Below, piece after piece: positions 1 to 45,269 of a DNA stretch of 64,000 nt. The position numbers and the translations under genes are program-made. Under the pieces are notes generated by a model. The model was not told the DNA's origin, did no database searches, and was given only the letters and a program-made list of their open reading frames with translations. Numbering within the stretch: position 1 is the first letter of the stretch; every line of letters starts with the position of its first letter. Source of the stretch: Cynocephalus volans (lineage: Eukaryota > Chordata > Mammalia > Dermoptera > Cynocephalidae); contig NC_084462.1 of the NCBI RefSeq assembly GCF_027409185.1, forward strand, positions 21,117,577 through 21,181,576, written 5' to 3'.

Positions 1-690
1 CAGATATTTATGGAGCACCCACAAGGCACCAAGGCCTGTTCCAGTTACTACAGACACAGCAATGGACAAACAGACAGAAATACCTGCCCTCCTGGAGCTT
101 GCATTCTAGTGGGTAGACACAGGCAATAAACAGGATAAATCAGTATAATATGTGGCATGCCAGACAGTGAGAAGTGCTGTGAAGAAACAGAAATCAGGGG
201 AAGAGAGAAGATGAAGGCTGGGGACAGGGAACAGGAGACATCTGAAGAGACACTGCAAGAGGGCGGGGTAGAGGCATGCAGACATGTAGGGGGAAGCGCT
301 GGAGGTGGAGGGACAAGCAAGTGCAAAGGCCCTGAGGTGGGAGTGAGCCTGACCTGTGCAAGGTGTGAGCAAGCAAGGGGTAGTGTTGCAGGTGGAAAGT
401 CAGAGAGGTGAAAGGGGCCTGATTGGGTAGGTGGACTTGAGCGATGGGGATGATTCTGAGCAGAGGAGCCACAGAACCTTCCTTTTAACAGCTCACTCTG
501 GCTGCTGTTTTGAAAATAGACTGCAGGGAGCAAGGGAAGACCAGTGAGGAAGATGTGGAGCTTGTCCAGGAGAGGGATGATGACAGCTGGGCCCGGGGGG
601 GGTGGGCAGCAGAAGTGGGGAGAGGTGGATGGGTTCTGGTTACAATTTGAAAGGAGAAGGCAGAGTCCATAGGATTTTCTGATGTTTGAA
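1..690 (+). mobile_element. L2 LINE fragment
   Basis: Sense-oriented L2-like sequence with the typical 'cctgccctcctggagcttgcattctagtggg' style track (split here by description) and the 'gcaagtgcaaaggccctgag' motif at 319-338. It is cut by the left window edge. Confidence 0.6.
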
Positions 691-1213
691 TTTGTGATGT
701 GAACTAAAGAAGGGTGTCAAGGATGCCTGCTCTTCTTGGCAGCACCCACCCAAGGGTCTCCAGGGGCTCCTTTTTCCATATCTGCAGACACCTCTGGGAA
801 ACCCTGCTGGCCGGGGCCTGACCTCCCTCCCTCCACCTGCTGGCAAGAAAGTGGAACATGGGGCATGGAGAAGGATGTCAGGTTGGGAGTGCAGCAACGG
901 GCTTTCTTCCGTGGCCAATAGAAAGCACACTGGACTCAGAGTCCCCATGAGAGCTGAAAGGTGGCTGTAAGAGATAGGACAAACCACTACACTCAGTACA
1001 ACACTCAACACAGAACACTTCTGACACCAGATGTGGGGGGGGTTCCCACACACCACCTAATTCTCCAGCGGACACCAGCTGGGTGTCCTATGATTCAATT
1101 CATTTTCAATACTATCTACCTGGAGTTAGAGTCAGATCCACAGGTTAAGGGCTCTGTCCCTCAAGACTGCCCCCACTTCAGATGCCAATTGCAAATTCGA
1201 AGTTATGACCTGT

Positions 1214-1313
1214 ACTTTTTTTCTTTCTGAGTCTGGCCTGTATAGGGATCCGAGCCCATGACCTTGGTGTTATAAGGCTGCACTCTAACCAACTAAGCCA
1301 ACTGGCCAGCCCA
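1214..1313 (-). mobile_element. tRNA-Ile-derived SINE (CYN-like), antisense
   Basis: A T-rich tail on the left is followed by the complement of a tRNA-Ile-like head (gagctaac/ggccagcc motifs, 1285-1311). A short duplicated ctgtactt flanks the copy. Confidence 0.8.
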
Positions 1314-1324
1314 AGAGCTGTACT

Positions 1325-1952
1325 TCTGATCAACTGGCTATAAACTGTGGGTTTGCACAACCCCCTCAATTAATTTGGTAGAGTGGCTCACAGAACTGAG
1401 GGGAACACTTTACTTACATTGCTGATTTATTACAAAGGATATTTTAAAGGATACAAATGAACAGCCAGATGAAGAGACACACAGGGTGAAGTCTGGAAGG
1501 GTCCTGAGCTCAGGAACTTCTGTCCCCCTACAGTTGGGGTGCACCACCCTCCCAGCACGTGGATGTACTCTTGTTCACCACACCGGAAGCTCTCCAAGCC
1601 CTGTCCTTTTATGGAAGCTCCATTCTGTAGGCATGATTGATTCCATCATTGGCCATTAATGATCAACTGAACTGTCAGCACTTTTCCCCTTCCTGGAGGT
1701 TGGAGGGGAAGGGGTGGAGATCAAAGTTCCAACTCTCTAATGACACGATTGGTTCGCCTGACAACGAGCTCCCACATCCTGAGGCTATCCAGGAGCCCAC
1801 CAAGAGTTGCCTCATTAGAAGAAAAGATTCTCCTATCACCCAGGAAATCCCAAGGGATTTAGGAGCTCTGTGTCAGATGCTGCTGTCACTCAGGAAATCC
1901 CAAAGGTCTTAGGAGCTCTGTGTCAAGAACCAGGTGAAAAGACCAATATATA
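1325..1952 (-). mobile_element. ERV LTR-like repeat, antisense
   Basis: Resembles a known family of mammalian ERV LTRs with the phrases ggctcacagaactgag (1385-1400) and tcctgaggctatccaggagc (1777-1796). I cannot name the subfamily. It contains a 50-bp-period tandem duplication at 1841-1925. Confidence 0.5.
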
Positions 1953-2275
1953 CAGTTGTCCCTCGGTATCCATGGCGGATTGGTTCCAGGAACCCTCTCT
2001 GATACCAAAATCTTGGGATGCTCAAGTTCTTTATATCAAATGGTATATTTGTCATACAACCTACACGTATTCTCCCATATACTTTAAATCATCTCTAGAT
2101 TACTTATAATACCTAATAAAATGCCTACACATCACTTCATTTATGTGGATTCAATGTAGTATTCAACACACGGCAAATTCAAGTTTTGCTTTTTGGAATT
2201 TTGTGGATTTTTTTTTTTTATCCAAGTTTGGTTGAACCCACAGATGTGGAACCCACAGATACGAAGGGCTGAGAA
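1953..2275. mobile_element. Tigger-type (TcMar) non-autonomous DNA transposon
   Basis: The left inverted repeat cagttgtccctcggtatcc begins after a TA. The right end near 2258-2275 is a diverged complement of it, followed by TA. The internal AT-rich core matches the common mammalian Tigger MITE layout. Confidence 0.75.
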
Positions 2276-2709
2276 TATTTCTTATTATTTCACAGTGGCA
2301 GAGAGTGGTGGGAAAACCATGAGCTCTGGATCCACAGACACTCAAATACCACCTCGGCCACTCCTGAGCTCGTCACCCTGGACAGGTCCCTTAATCTTTC
2401 TGAGCCCTGTGTTTTTGGCTCTAAACTGGGATTAACCATTCTGGCCTTTTTGGGAGAGTTATGACAATTGAATGAGGTCAAAAATTATGATAACTGCCTG
2501 GCACAAGACTGGGTCTGGCTCAACATACACTACTTCCTCTGTGCCCTTTAGGTTACAGAATTTAGGAATGTACCCCTCAAGCAATTCAAGTTTTTTAAAA
2601 ATCAACTTTATTGAGATATAATTTATATACCTGCATTGTATATAAATTGTACAATTAAATGAGTTTTGACATGTATATCCCGGTAAAATTACCACCACAA
2701 TAAAAAATA

Positions 2710-3015
2710 CAGTAGTCCCCTTTATCCAAGGTTTTGCTTTCTGCAGTTTCAGTTACCATGGTACAGTACAATATGATTTTGAGAAAGATCACATTCACAT
2801 AACTTTTATTACAATACATTGTTATAATTGTTCCATTTTATTATTAGTTATTGTTGTTCATCTCTTATGGTACCTAAATTAAAAATTAAACTTAAACACA
2901 GGTATGTATGTATAGAAAAAGCATAATATATGCTATAGGGTTCAGTACTACCTGTGGTTTCAAGCATCCTCTGGAGGTCTTGGAATGTATCCTCCGTGGA
3001 TAAGGGGGACTACTG
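2710..3015. mobile_element. Tigger-type MITE with well-kept inverted repeats
   Basis: 306-bp element bounded by TA (2708-2709 and 3016-3017). The ends cagtagtcccctttatcc and ggataagggggactactg are near-perfect inverted repeats. It is inserted into the antisense L1. Confidence 0.9.
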
Positions 3016-3438
3016 TAAAGGACATTTCATCCACCCTCCAAAGTTTCCTCATACCTCTTTGTGATGGATTCCTCCCTCTACCCTAGCCCCAGCAATCACT
3101 GATCTGCTTTCTGACACTGTAGATAAGTTTGCATCTTATAGAATTTGATATAAATGGAGTCACAGAGCCTTTTGTTATCAGCTTCTTTCACTTAGCATGC
3201 TGTTTTTCAGGTTCATCCAAAAAAACATTAGGCTGTTTCATGTATCAATAGTTCTTTTTATGACTGAGTAGCAGTCCATTGTGTCAATGTATCAGTTTGT
3301 GTACTGATTCACAAATAGACGAATACTTAGATTGCTGCCATTTTTGGCTACTGTGAATAATGCTGCTATAAGCATTCATGTCCAAGTCTCTGTGTGGACA
3401 TACACTTTCATTTCTCTTGGGTAAATACCTAGGAGTGG

Positions 3439-3831
3439 TGTTAGGAACTGAAAATATGTGTACCCCAAAATTCATATGTTGAAGCCTTAACCCCCAGTGC
3501 ATCCATACTTGGAGACAGGGCCTATAAGGAAGTAATTAAGGTTAACTGAGGTCATAAGGGTGGGGCCCTGATCTCATAGGGTTAGCGTCCTTATAAAAGA
3601 CACCAAAGAGCTCACTTTCTCTCTCTCTCCAAGGGCTCTCAAGGAAGAGGTCATCAAGGACACAGTAAAAGAGTGGCAGTCTACAAACCAGGAAGGGAAT
3701 CCTCACCAGGAACCCAATTGGCTGGCACCTTGATCATGGCCTTCCAGCCTCTGGAACTGTAAGCAAATAAATTTCTGCCATTTATGCCCCCCAGTCTACA
3801 GTATTTTGAAATGGCAGCCTAAGGTAAGACA
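3439..3831 (+). mobile_element. MaLR/MLT1-type solo LTR
   Basis: Sense LTR with the typical phrases aaaattcatatgttgaagcc near the start and cttccagcctctggaactgt near the end, and TG...CA termini. It lies back to back with the next LTR. Confidence 0.8.
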
Positions 3832-3833
3832 AC

Positions 3834-4609
3834 TGTAATAGGTCTGAATGTTTGTGTCCCCTCAAAATTCATATGTTGAAACTTAATTACAAGTGTGATA
3901 GTATCAAGAGGAGGTGAGACATTTTAGAGGTGATTAGGTCATGAGGGCCCCACCCTCCATCAATGGAATTAGTACCTGTATTAGTCCGTTTGTGTTGCTG
4001 TAACAGAAATACCTGAGACTGGGTAATTTATAAAGAACAGAGGTTTATTTGGCTTATGATTCTGGGACAGCTGCATCTGGCACGGGCCTCAGGCTGCTTC
4101 TACTCATGGCAGAAAGCAGCAGGCAGCTGGTGGGTACAAGTAGATCACATGGTGAGAGAGGAAGCAAGAGAGAGAGAGAGTAGGGAGGTGCCAGGGTCTT
4201 TTAAACAACCAGTTCTTGCAGGAACTAATAGAGCGAGAACTCACTCATTACTCCCCCCACCCAGGGAGAGCACTAACCCATTCATGAGGGATCCGCCCCC
4301 ATGACTCAGTTTCCAGCACTGCCACATTGGGGATCAGATTTCCACATGAGTTTTTTGGGGGGACAACACATCCAAACTCTATCAGTACATTTATAAAAGA
4401 GGCTTGGGGGAGCCTGTTCATCCCTTCTGTCATGTGAGGACACATAGGAGCTGTCATCTATGAGAATGGGTCCTCACCAGACACTGAATCTGCTGGCACC
4501 TTGATCTTGCACTTCCCAGCCTCCAGAACTGTGAGCAATAAATTTGTATTATTTATAAATTGTCCAGTCTATGATATTTTTGTTATAGCAGCCTGAATGG
4601 ATTAAGACA
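3834..4609 (+). mobile_element. MaLR-type solo LTR split by a second LTR
   Basis: Sense LTR parts at 3834-3976 and 4385-4609, ending cctgaatggattaagaca. The middle is interrupted by an antisense LTR. Confidence 0.8.
3977..4384 (-). mobile_element. MST/THE1-like MaLR LTR, antisense, nested
   Basis: Starts tgtattagtccgtttgtg and ends ccaaactctatca, the reverse of TG...CA. The 5-bp flanks gtacc and gtaca are a near target-site duplication, so this is the youngest of the three LTRs. Confidence 0.85.
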
Positions 4610-5129
4610 GATGGGTCACATGTTTAATTTTTTAAGAAACTGCCACAATTTTCCATGAGGGTTGCACAGTTTTACATTCCCATCAACAGTGTCAGGTAAC
4701 TCCATTTTCTATCATCCTGGAGAAAAATTGGTTTGTTTATGCAAGAAGACAAAAGAGCAGGCTAAGTCACCCATGTGACTTCTGCTGTTTATGTCTAATT
4801 ATCATGCAGCACAATTAAGCCGCCTATTAAGTATTTGGAGCTGTGCCCTAAGATATATTCTATTACAACATCAGACACTTTTCTATCGTGCTGTGGGAAC
4901 ACTCTTGTTTACTCACAAGTTTGTTTTTTTTTCAGTGAGGATATGCTCTTACTATACGCTTTCTGGCAGAGTTTATAAGTGTGTATGACATCAGAAAATA
5001 CATATAGATGAATATCTCTCTCTCTCACATACACACAGATGCACAGAGTAACTTGGAGAGCACCTTTGGGTAAAGCCAATTCTGGAAAACATCCAGCTCA
5101 ATCATGGTGACCTATTAAGAGTAACTTCT

Positions 5130-5234
5130 GGGCTGGCAGGTTAGCTTACTTGGTTAGAGTATGGTGCTAATAACACCAAGGTCCAGGGTTCAATCCTGTA
5201 CCGGCCAGCCACAAATTAAAAAAAAAAAAAAAGA
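5130..5234 (+). mobile_element. tRNA-Ile-derived SINE monomer (CYN-like)
   Basis: The head reads ggttagcttacttggttaga with the tRNA-Ile-like gctaataacaccaaggtc, a B-box-like ggttcaatcc and a poly(A) tail. The flanks gtaacttct and gtagcttct are duplicated. Confidence 0.9.
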
Positions 5235-5280
5235 AGTAGCTTCTAGTCTACCTGGTCCACATCCTCAGAAGAGGATTTAA

Positions 5281-5365
5281 AGATAAACATCTTGGTTAGA
5301 GCACAGACTTATAACACCAAGGTCACAGGTTCAGATCGCCATACTGTCCAGTCACCAAAAATAAA
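5281..5365 (+). mobile_element. Diverged partial tRNA-Ile-derived SINE
   Basis: A 5'-truncated copy running from cttggttagagcacagactt to a short A-rich tail. It lies about 50 bp after the previous SINE on the same strand. Confidence 0.75.
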
Positions 5366-7245
5366 TAAACTTCTAATTTTAGAACAGTTTTAGATTTACA
5401 GAAAAGTTGTGAAGTTCAAGTTACCATATACACCACACCAGTTTCCCCTGTTGTTATCATCTTACCTTGCTATGGTACATTTGTCACAACTAAGGAACCA
5501 AAACTGATCCATTATTCTTAACTCAGAGTTCCTTAGTTTTTCTCTAATGCCCTTTCTCTGTTCCAGGATCCCATCCAGGATACTGTATTGCATTTAGTCA
5601 TTGTGTGTCCTTAGATTCCTCTAATCTGTGACAGTTTCTCAGACTTGCCTTGCTTTTGATGATCTTGATGGCTTAAAGAGTCAGGTATTTTGCAGAATAT
5701 CCCTCAGTTGGGGTTTCCTGCCACTTTACTCATAGTTAGACTGGCTGTGGGTTTGGGGGAGAACAGACAAAGTGCCATTGTCTTCATATCAAGAGTATGT
5801 ACTACCTGCACCATTTGTCACTGTTGATATAAACCTTGACCAGCTGACTGAAGTGGTGTTTGTCAGGTTTCTTCACTGTGAAATTACTCTTCCCCTACTC
5901 CCAACCCTTCATGCTGTGCTCTTCAGGAGGAAGTCGCTATGCACAGTCCACACTCAAGCATGGGGAGTTAGGCTCTACCTCGTTGAGGGGGAAGTAGCTA
6001 CATAAATTATTTGGAATTCTTCAACATAAGAGATTTGTCTCCACGGTCAAGCATTTGTATCCACATACTGAGCCAGCTGCCAAAAACAAAAAAAAGTTAA
6101 AATAAGAGAGAGATTTGTCTCTTTCACCATTTATTTTTTAATCAATCATTTATACTAGTATGGATTTATGGGTATTTGTTTTACACTTGGGTTATGATCC
6201 AATACTATATTATTTTTTTCTTGCCCAAATTGTTCCTGTTTTGGCTGTTGGGAGCACTCTCAGTTGGCTCCTGTGGGTCCCACTGATATATCCCCACTAC
6301 TCTCTGTGTGTGTGTGCGTGCGCACACGTGCACACGTGTGTATTTAGCACTGTCTTACTTTCTGGCACTAGAAGATGCTCCAGGCTCGTTTTGATATTTC
6401 CTGCCCCAGCCCTAGAGTCAGCCACTTCTCCAAGGAACGTGGGCTCCTTTTATTGGGGGATGATACTAGAAATCAAGATCTGGGAACTGGATGTGCTCAT
6501 TGCTACTGGAGTATCTTTGCTTCTAGGCCTTTGCTATGGGTTGAATGTGTCCCCCAAAAGTTCATGTGTTGGAAACTTCACCCCCCATTGTAACAGTATT
6601 AAGAGGGTGGAAAATCCAATTATGGTATGTGAAGGTGGGACTTTTGAGAGTTGATTGGATCATGAGGACTGTGCCCTTATGAATGCGAATTCATGGACTA
6701 TGGGCTGATGTTTTAATAAGTTATCATGGGCTTTATAAGGAGAGCACATGAAGGAGCTCTTGCCATCCTTGCCATGTGATACCCTGGTTGCCACAGGACT
6801 CCATACAAAGCCAACATCAAGATGAAAGCCCTCACCAGATGTGCCCCTGGACCTTGGACTTCCCAGTCTCCAAAACTATAAGAAATGAATTTTGGTTTCT
6901 TTATAAATTACCCAATTTCAGATATTCTGTTATAAGCAACAGAAAATGGACTAAAACAGCCCTCTCAGCTGACAGAGTAAGAAAATATATGTGCATATAC
7001 TAGCCTATGTAAATACACACAGCTACAAAGATTTCCATATGTACCCACCAGTCTCTACATTAAGATAACATAAGTTTGTACTGGTGCCCCAACTCTCACC
7101 CAGTACCACATGGATCATTCTAGCTTTCCCCCTTTTGCTTGTGTGTAGCCTCCCACTCCAAAGAGAGAAGCCTGACTCCCACCACCTACTTAGTTAATTG
7201 TTCAATTCCAATATGCATGTATAGTGTGATTTCAGAATTGTTAAC
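5366..7245 (-). mobile_element. L1 3'-region remnant, antisense, split by an LTR
   Basis: Antisense L1M-type sequence at 5366-6531 and 6959-7245. The two parts are continuous once the LTR at 6532-6958 is removed. Confidence 0.7.
6532..6958 (+). mobile_element. MaLR-type solo LTR in L1
   Basis: Starts tgctatgggttgaatgtgtc and ends aaatggactaaaaca. The near-duplicated 5-bp flanks gcctt/gccct mark the insertion into the L1 copy. Confidence 0.85.
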
Positions 7246-9270
7246 CTCTGCCCCAGTGGGAAACAACTTCACCAACTAGAGTGAAATGGTATGTACAGTT
7301 CCTTTTGCCTTCGGTTTTACAGACGCCACTCATTTCCGAAATTACTTAGGTCAGCACATTTCCCCCACCCATTTTTTTTTTTCTGGCCTGGGTCTCCCCT
7401 TTTCCTGCCAATGAACCCAACCTGTGGGGCTCCCCTGTGGGACTGGATCCCAGGGCCTTTTGGGCCTCACTAGTTCCCTCTAACATAGCTGGTTCCACTA
7501 AACCAACTGACACCCTCCCTTACCCCAAAACCACCCAGTTGAATCCTCTCGACCTGCCTGCCAAGCTCTGTGACCTCATGGGTGGACCCAGTTCCAGGCC
7601 CAATACCAGAAAGTCTTCACTTCTGCCTGGGGACCATTGCTTGCCCCCCAGGACTGTGCAGCAGGGGCCGGACAGCCTGGGTCCTGGCCAAGCTGTCCAA
7701 CCATCCTGCTGGTCTGCCTGGTAACTGGGGCCTTCTCAGGTTACTCAGAGGATCACTTTGCCTTAGAAACTCCAGCTGTCACCTCAGGCGCATCAGTAAC
7801 CGATGCCAAGGTCCTGAGCAGCAGAGGTCCGGCAACAAGTGAGTGTCCCTGGGCGTCCCATGAGCGATGTATTCTGTCCTCCGTGGCCACTGCAGTCATC
7901 CACGAGGAAGGTGAGCAAACCTGGAGAGGAGGTGTGGCACCCAATATCCAGGGATGGGAGGGTCCCAGGGTCCCAGGATGCCTCTCTCTCATGCCCTGAA
8001 GAGCCTGTATTCCTGCTTCCAGGGGAAGGTGAGGGAGGAGAGAATGGCCCAGGCTGGGGGCTCTGGGTGGGTGGGAAAGAGGTCTTGGGTCAGTCTGTAG
8101 GCACACGTTGGAGGGCTTGACATCGTTCAAAATGCCTGAGAGTCTGAATGCTGGCAGCCTCTTTGGCCCTGGGACTCCCCAGGTTGGGTGTAGGCATGCA
8201 TCCCTGCACCCAGCACAGGTGCGCTAGTCACAATAGGTGAGCATGTGGAAGGGGACCAGATGCCCCAGCCCCAAATTCAGTTTCCAGCCAGCCCCTCTTT
8301 GATCGTGGAGGAGCTGACTGCTTCTCTCACTGTATAAGAACTGACCTCTGGCCCCTCCAAGATGTGATGTCCCACCCTCCTGGGCCCAGTGCACCACAAT
8401 AGCCCAGTGTTTGGCCACAAAAAGACAGAGGAAATGTCCGTGAGGCTCCATGCCCAGTGGCCAGCACCACAGCCTGGCAGACAAGGATGAGGACCGCTGG
8501 GGTGAGTTTGGGACTGATCCTGTCAGGCTTGGGGTGTGACGGCCTCTACCCCACCCAGTGTGAGTAGTTATCACACTGTGCCCTCTGGTGGCTAGGTGGC
8601 ATAGGCTCTCACTGGATGTCACTCAAGGACATTTTCTCCTAGTCCATAGTGCTACTGAGACCCTCTGCAACTCCCCAGCTTCCAAGAAGTGTTTTCCAGA
8701 CCTCCTGGGAGAGGCTGGTTCCTGGGACAGGGAGCCAAAGAGAGGACGACTCCCATGGGTGGATCTCCAAGCATCTGCGGAGGGCTGAGGGGCACCCAAG
8801 ACCAGGGTCTTCAAAAACCAGACCTAACAGATTCCTTTAAGCCAGGGTCAGAAAGCCCTCAGACACTCTGACGAGAACAACAAGGCTTTACAACACACAC
8901 TGCCTACAATTTCAGAGGTCCTCCATGAACTCCTGTAAGGAATCCTTGCTCTAAACAGAAACACACACGACCTGTTTCATCCAGAACAGTCCATCCTCAC
9001 CTCCTCACAGGGAAGTGGTTCCCAGTTCACCTCACCAGCCCACACAACTGGCCTCTTTTGGAGTACAGAGACACCTCCTTCCCCAAGCCAGTCCTAAAGC
9101 CAGGAGCTCAGAGACCCAAAATCAGCCACACCATCCTTCCCCAAGGAAGTCAGGAAGGGTATACAACTCAAAGGGTATATATCCCTTTTCATCAAGTCAG
9201 TAGAGACGGCACTTCCACGTAAGACTCCCTGTCATTTCCTCTTTGCTTAGAAGTCTCTAGTACTCAGTAT
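7246..9270. other. Intergenic stretch with no gene recognised
   Basis: Moderately GC-rich unique-looking DNA. Several overlapping open frames at 7437-8130 have no recognisable domain and no exon structure I can support. Confidence 0.5.
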
Positions 9271-9770
9271 CTTATCAGTTGCAAGTGAAGAAAACCCAAC
9301 TCTAAATAGCCTTAAAAGGAAAAAAAAAAAAAAAAAAAAGGAATTCATGAACCCATGTCACTGGAAAGTCCTTTTGTCAAGTGGAAATAGGATGAATTTC
9401 AAGCATAGCTGGATCCAGTTCAGTCAATATCATCACTGATCCTCCACATGGTGGCAAGATGGTTTCTGGCAGCCCCAAACCTGCAATGTCCTTACAGCTA
9501 ATGGGTCCAGAGAAATACATTCTCTCTCCCAAGGCCAACATATCGTATGTGAAAAGGCTCTAAAGAGCCCTCTTTGGGACACATGGCTGGGATACAGGGA
9601 TTGGCCAGGCTTGGTCAATGCCCACACCTGTTACCTGGGGCAGTACATAATTGCTTGTTTCTCCAGAATTCCAGAGCATGGGAGAGAGGAAGGGCATGCC
9701 CAGTAGTCAATCTACCCCATCTCCGACAACATAAGTGAGGGTAGCCCTGTGAGCTCATTCTCAGGACAGG
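9270..9770. repeat. Interspersed repeat-like sequence, family not named
   Basis: Resembles a common mammalian repeat that begins like cagttgcaagtgaagaaaac (9279-9298) and includes catagctggatccagttcag. It contains an A-rich run at 9320-9339. I cannot assign the family from memory. Confidence 0.4.
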
Positions 9771-10124
9771 CAGGAACCTTCTGGACAGAGGTTTGAGGGC
9801 TTTCCCTGAGATGGGGAGGGAGGTACTGTGGAGACAGCCTTAGGTACAGGCGGAGAAGGAGGCTGGCTCTACCATTCCCCATCATGGTGACCCTAGTTTA
9901 GGACCCGCCTGTCTCAAGATGCAGACACTCCACTTTCTGTGTCTGGGGAGGTTTTAGAAAGCCTCAGGGATATGAGAGGTCTCTGGGACTTCTTCCTGCT
10001 CCAGCATTCTGTGCTTCTAGAAGTTTGTGATTCATGCAGGAGCCTGAAAGGGGATTTTGGCAGATGCAACGGGGGTAAGGAGAGGGACTAAGGTGGAGAA
10101 AACAGTGAAGAAGGAGGGAGCTAT

Positions 10125-10237
10125 GGGGGCTAGCCAGTTAGCTCACAGGGTAGAGCATGATGCTGATAACACCAGGATTAAGGGTTCAGATCCCCACACC
10201 ACCAGCTGCCAAAAAAAAAAAAATAATAATAATAAAA
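10125..10237 (+). mobile_element. tRNA-Ile-derived SINE monomer (CYN-like)
   Basis: Contains tagccagttagctcacaggg, gctgataacaccaggattaa and ggttcagatcccc, then a tail of A and AAT repeats. It lies about 670 bases before GRID2IP exon 1. Confidence 0.9.
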
Positions 10238-10699
10238 GGGGAGGGGAGGTGGTGGCCACTGAAGCCAGAGCAGAATCATTAAAAGAGGTGTAGCCTCCTT
10301 TGTTAAAAAACCGAAGAACTCAAATTAAGACTTTAAGGAAGGGTCATTTGTTATTTACATTCAAAAAAATACATTAAAAAAAATAATAATAAAGTCCAAA
10401 GCTAACAACAATGTAGAGAAATGAGTGGATGTCTTTAGAGACCCCCACCTTAGCCCTTGGTGTCCTCTGGGGAACTGAGACAGCAGCCCAGCTCTTCCCT
10501 GCCCCTCTTTCTAAAGATCACATGCCCTAATCACGGTCCCGCCAACCCCCATGCTCTCAGGCTGCCTCTGTGGGGTCTGAGACCTGGTCTGTACCCAGCA
10601 GATGCTCCCACGGACCTTCCAAACCTGTGCCTCTTGGGCTCCATCTTCTCAGCCATATGTCCTCCGGTTGTTGGACACAGAAAGGTGGAAAGACTCAGG

Positions 10700-44110
<33,411 letters not shown>

Positions 44111-44994
44111 GATCGGGAAGGACTGGAGTAGAAAGGCCCGCAGAATTGAGGTTTTCATCCAGTGCACAAACTCAGATCCAGCTTAGAGGTGGGCAGATTA
44201 GAAGTGGGGAGGTTGGGAGTAGGATGGAGATCATCAGCCTAGGGGCAGAGAGAATGAGGTGTTCAGGTGGTAGGTGAGCAGGAGTTGGTGGCTGGTTTCC
44301 AGGTTTCTCACCTAGATGGCTGGTGCTGACGTTCCCAGGTACAGGTCATGTGAGCAGGGCAAGTTTGGAGGCAGACGGCACAACCTGGGACATGTTTGGG
44401 TTCCCAGACGCCGTTTTATATGCATCTGGGGATAGAGGAGGGAGGAACCTGGATGCCAGGAGCAGGTGGAGCAATGGGCGGGGGGTAGACAACTTGTTTC
44501 ACCTTTTCCATGCTGCGAATGGCAGGTCCCTGCATCAGGCAGTGAGAGTCCCGTTTCCTCTTCCCTTAGCTTTTTCCCAGAGAAGTCTGAAATGCGCTTT
44601 AAACCTGTCTCTTTGATACTTTTTCTCTCACTACAATCAAATGGCTAATGTTGCTCCTGGGCAGTATTTGGGACCCATTCAGTTCTTCCCAGTCTGCCAC
44701 TGGCCTCTCTTTAATACCATCTACAGTCTTTCTTTGTTCACATACTCCATATAAAAATATCTAAACCAAAATGCATATTTCAACGGTGAATATGGTTAGT
44801 GTGGTACATTCCTCCCCAGCATCTCAAGCTGGATAGTTTCCACAAGTTCACAATGCCTGTGTCTCTGGGAAACATGTCAGAAGGTCAATTAAAATCCGTA
44901 AGATCTGTAGAGATAATCCTGCGTGGACCTAGCATGATCCCCAGGCCCAGCTAGCCCATACAACATTTTTCTGCAAGTTAGAAATATGCACCCT

Positions 44995-45177
44995 GGGTCG
45001 GCCCCGTGGCGCACTCAGGAGAGTGCAGCGCTTGGGAGCACAGCGGTGCTCCCGCTGGGGGTTTGGATCCTATATAGGCATGGCCAGTGCGCTCACTGGC
45101 TGAGCGCAGTGCGGCCGACACCAGGCCAAGGGTTGCGATCCCCTTACCGGTCACAAAAAGACAAAAAAGAAAAGAAA
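44995..45177 (+). mobile_element. CYN-like SINE, variant head type
   Basis: The head ccccgtggcgcactcaggag carries a replaced anticodon-arm region (gcttgggagcacagcggtgc), followed by a second unit ending in an A/G-rich tail. It is flanked by an exact 15-bp duplication agaaatatgcaccct (44980-44994 and 45178-45192), so the insertion is fairly young. Confidence 0.9.
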
Positions 45178-45269
45178 AGAAATATGCACCCTCTCCAGGA
45201 GATCCAGCCCCTGGATTGCACAGTTTGGCAAGCCAACCACTAGCTAGGTTTTTACCCTAACATGCCTTG

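Larger units (their letters stand above)
2588..4697 (-). mobile_element. L1 3'-region remnant, antisense, interrupted four times
   Basis: Old L1 sequence in reverse (2588-2707, 3018-3438 and 4610-4697). It is broken by a Tigger MITE (2710-3015) and by a block of MaLR-type LTRs (3439-4609). The L1 reading resumes in register after each break, which shows the order of insertion. Confidence 0.75.

Noticed and set aside
7437-8130. Overlapping open frames of 90-125 codons in the intergenic region
   Set aside because: No domain, no clear splice structure, and frames overlap on both strands. I could not support a gene.
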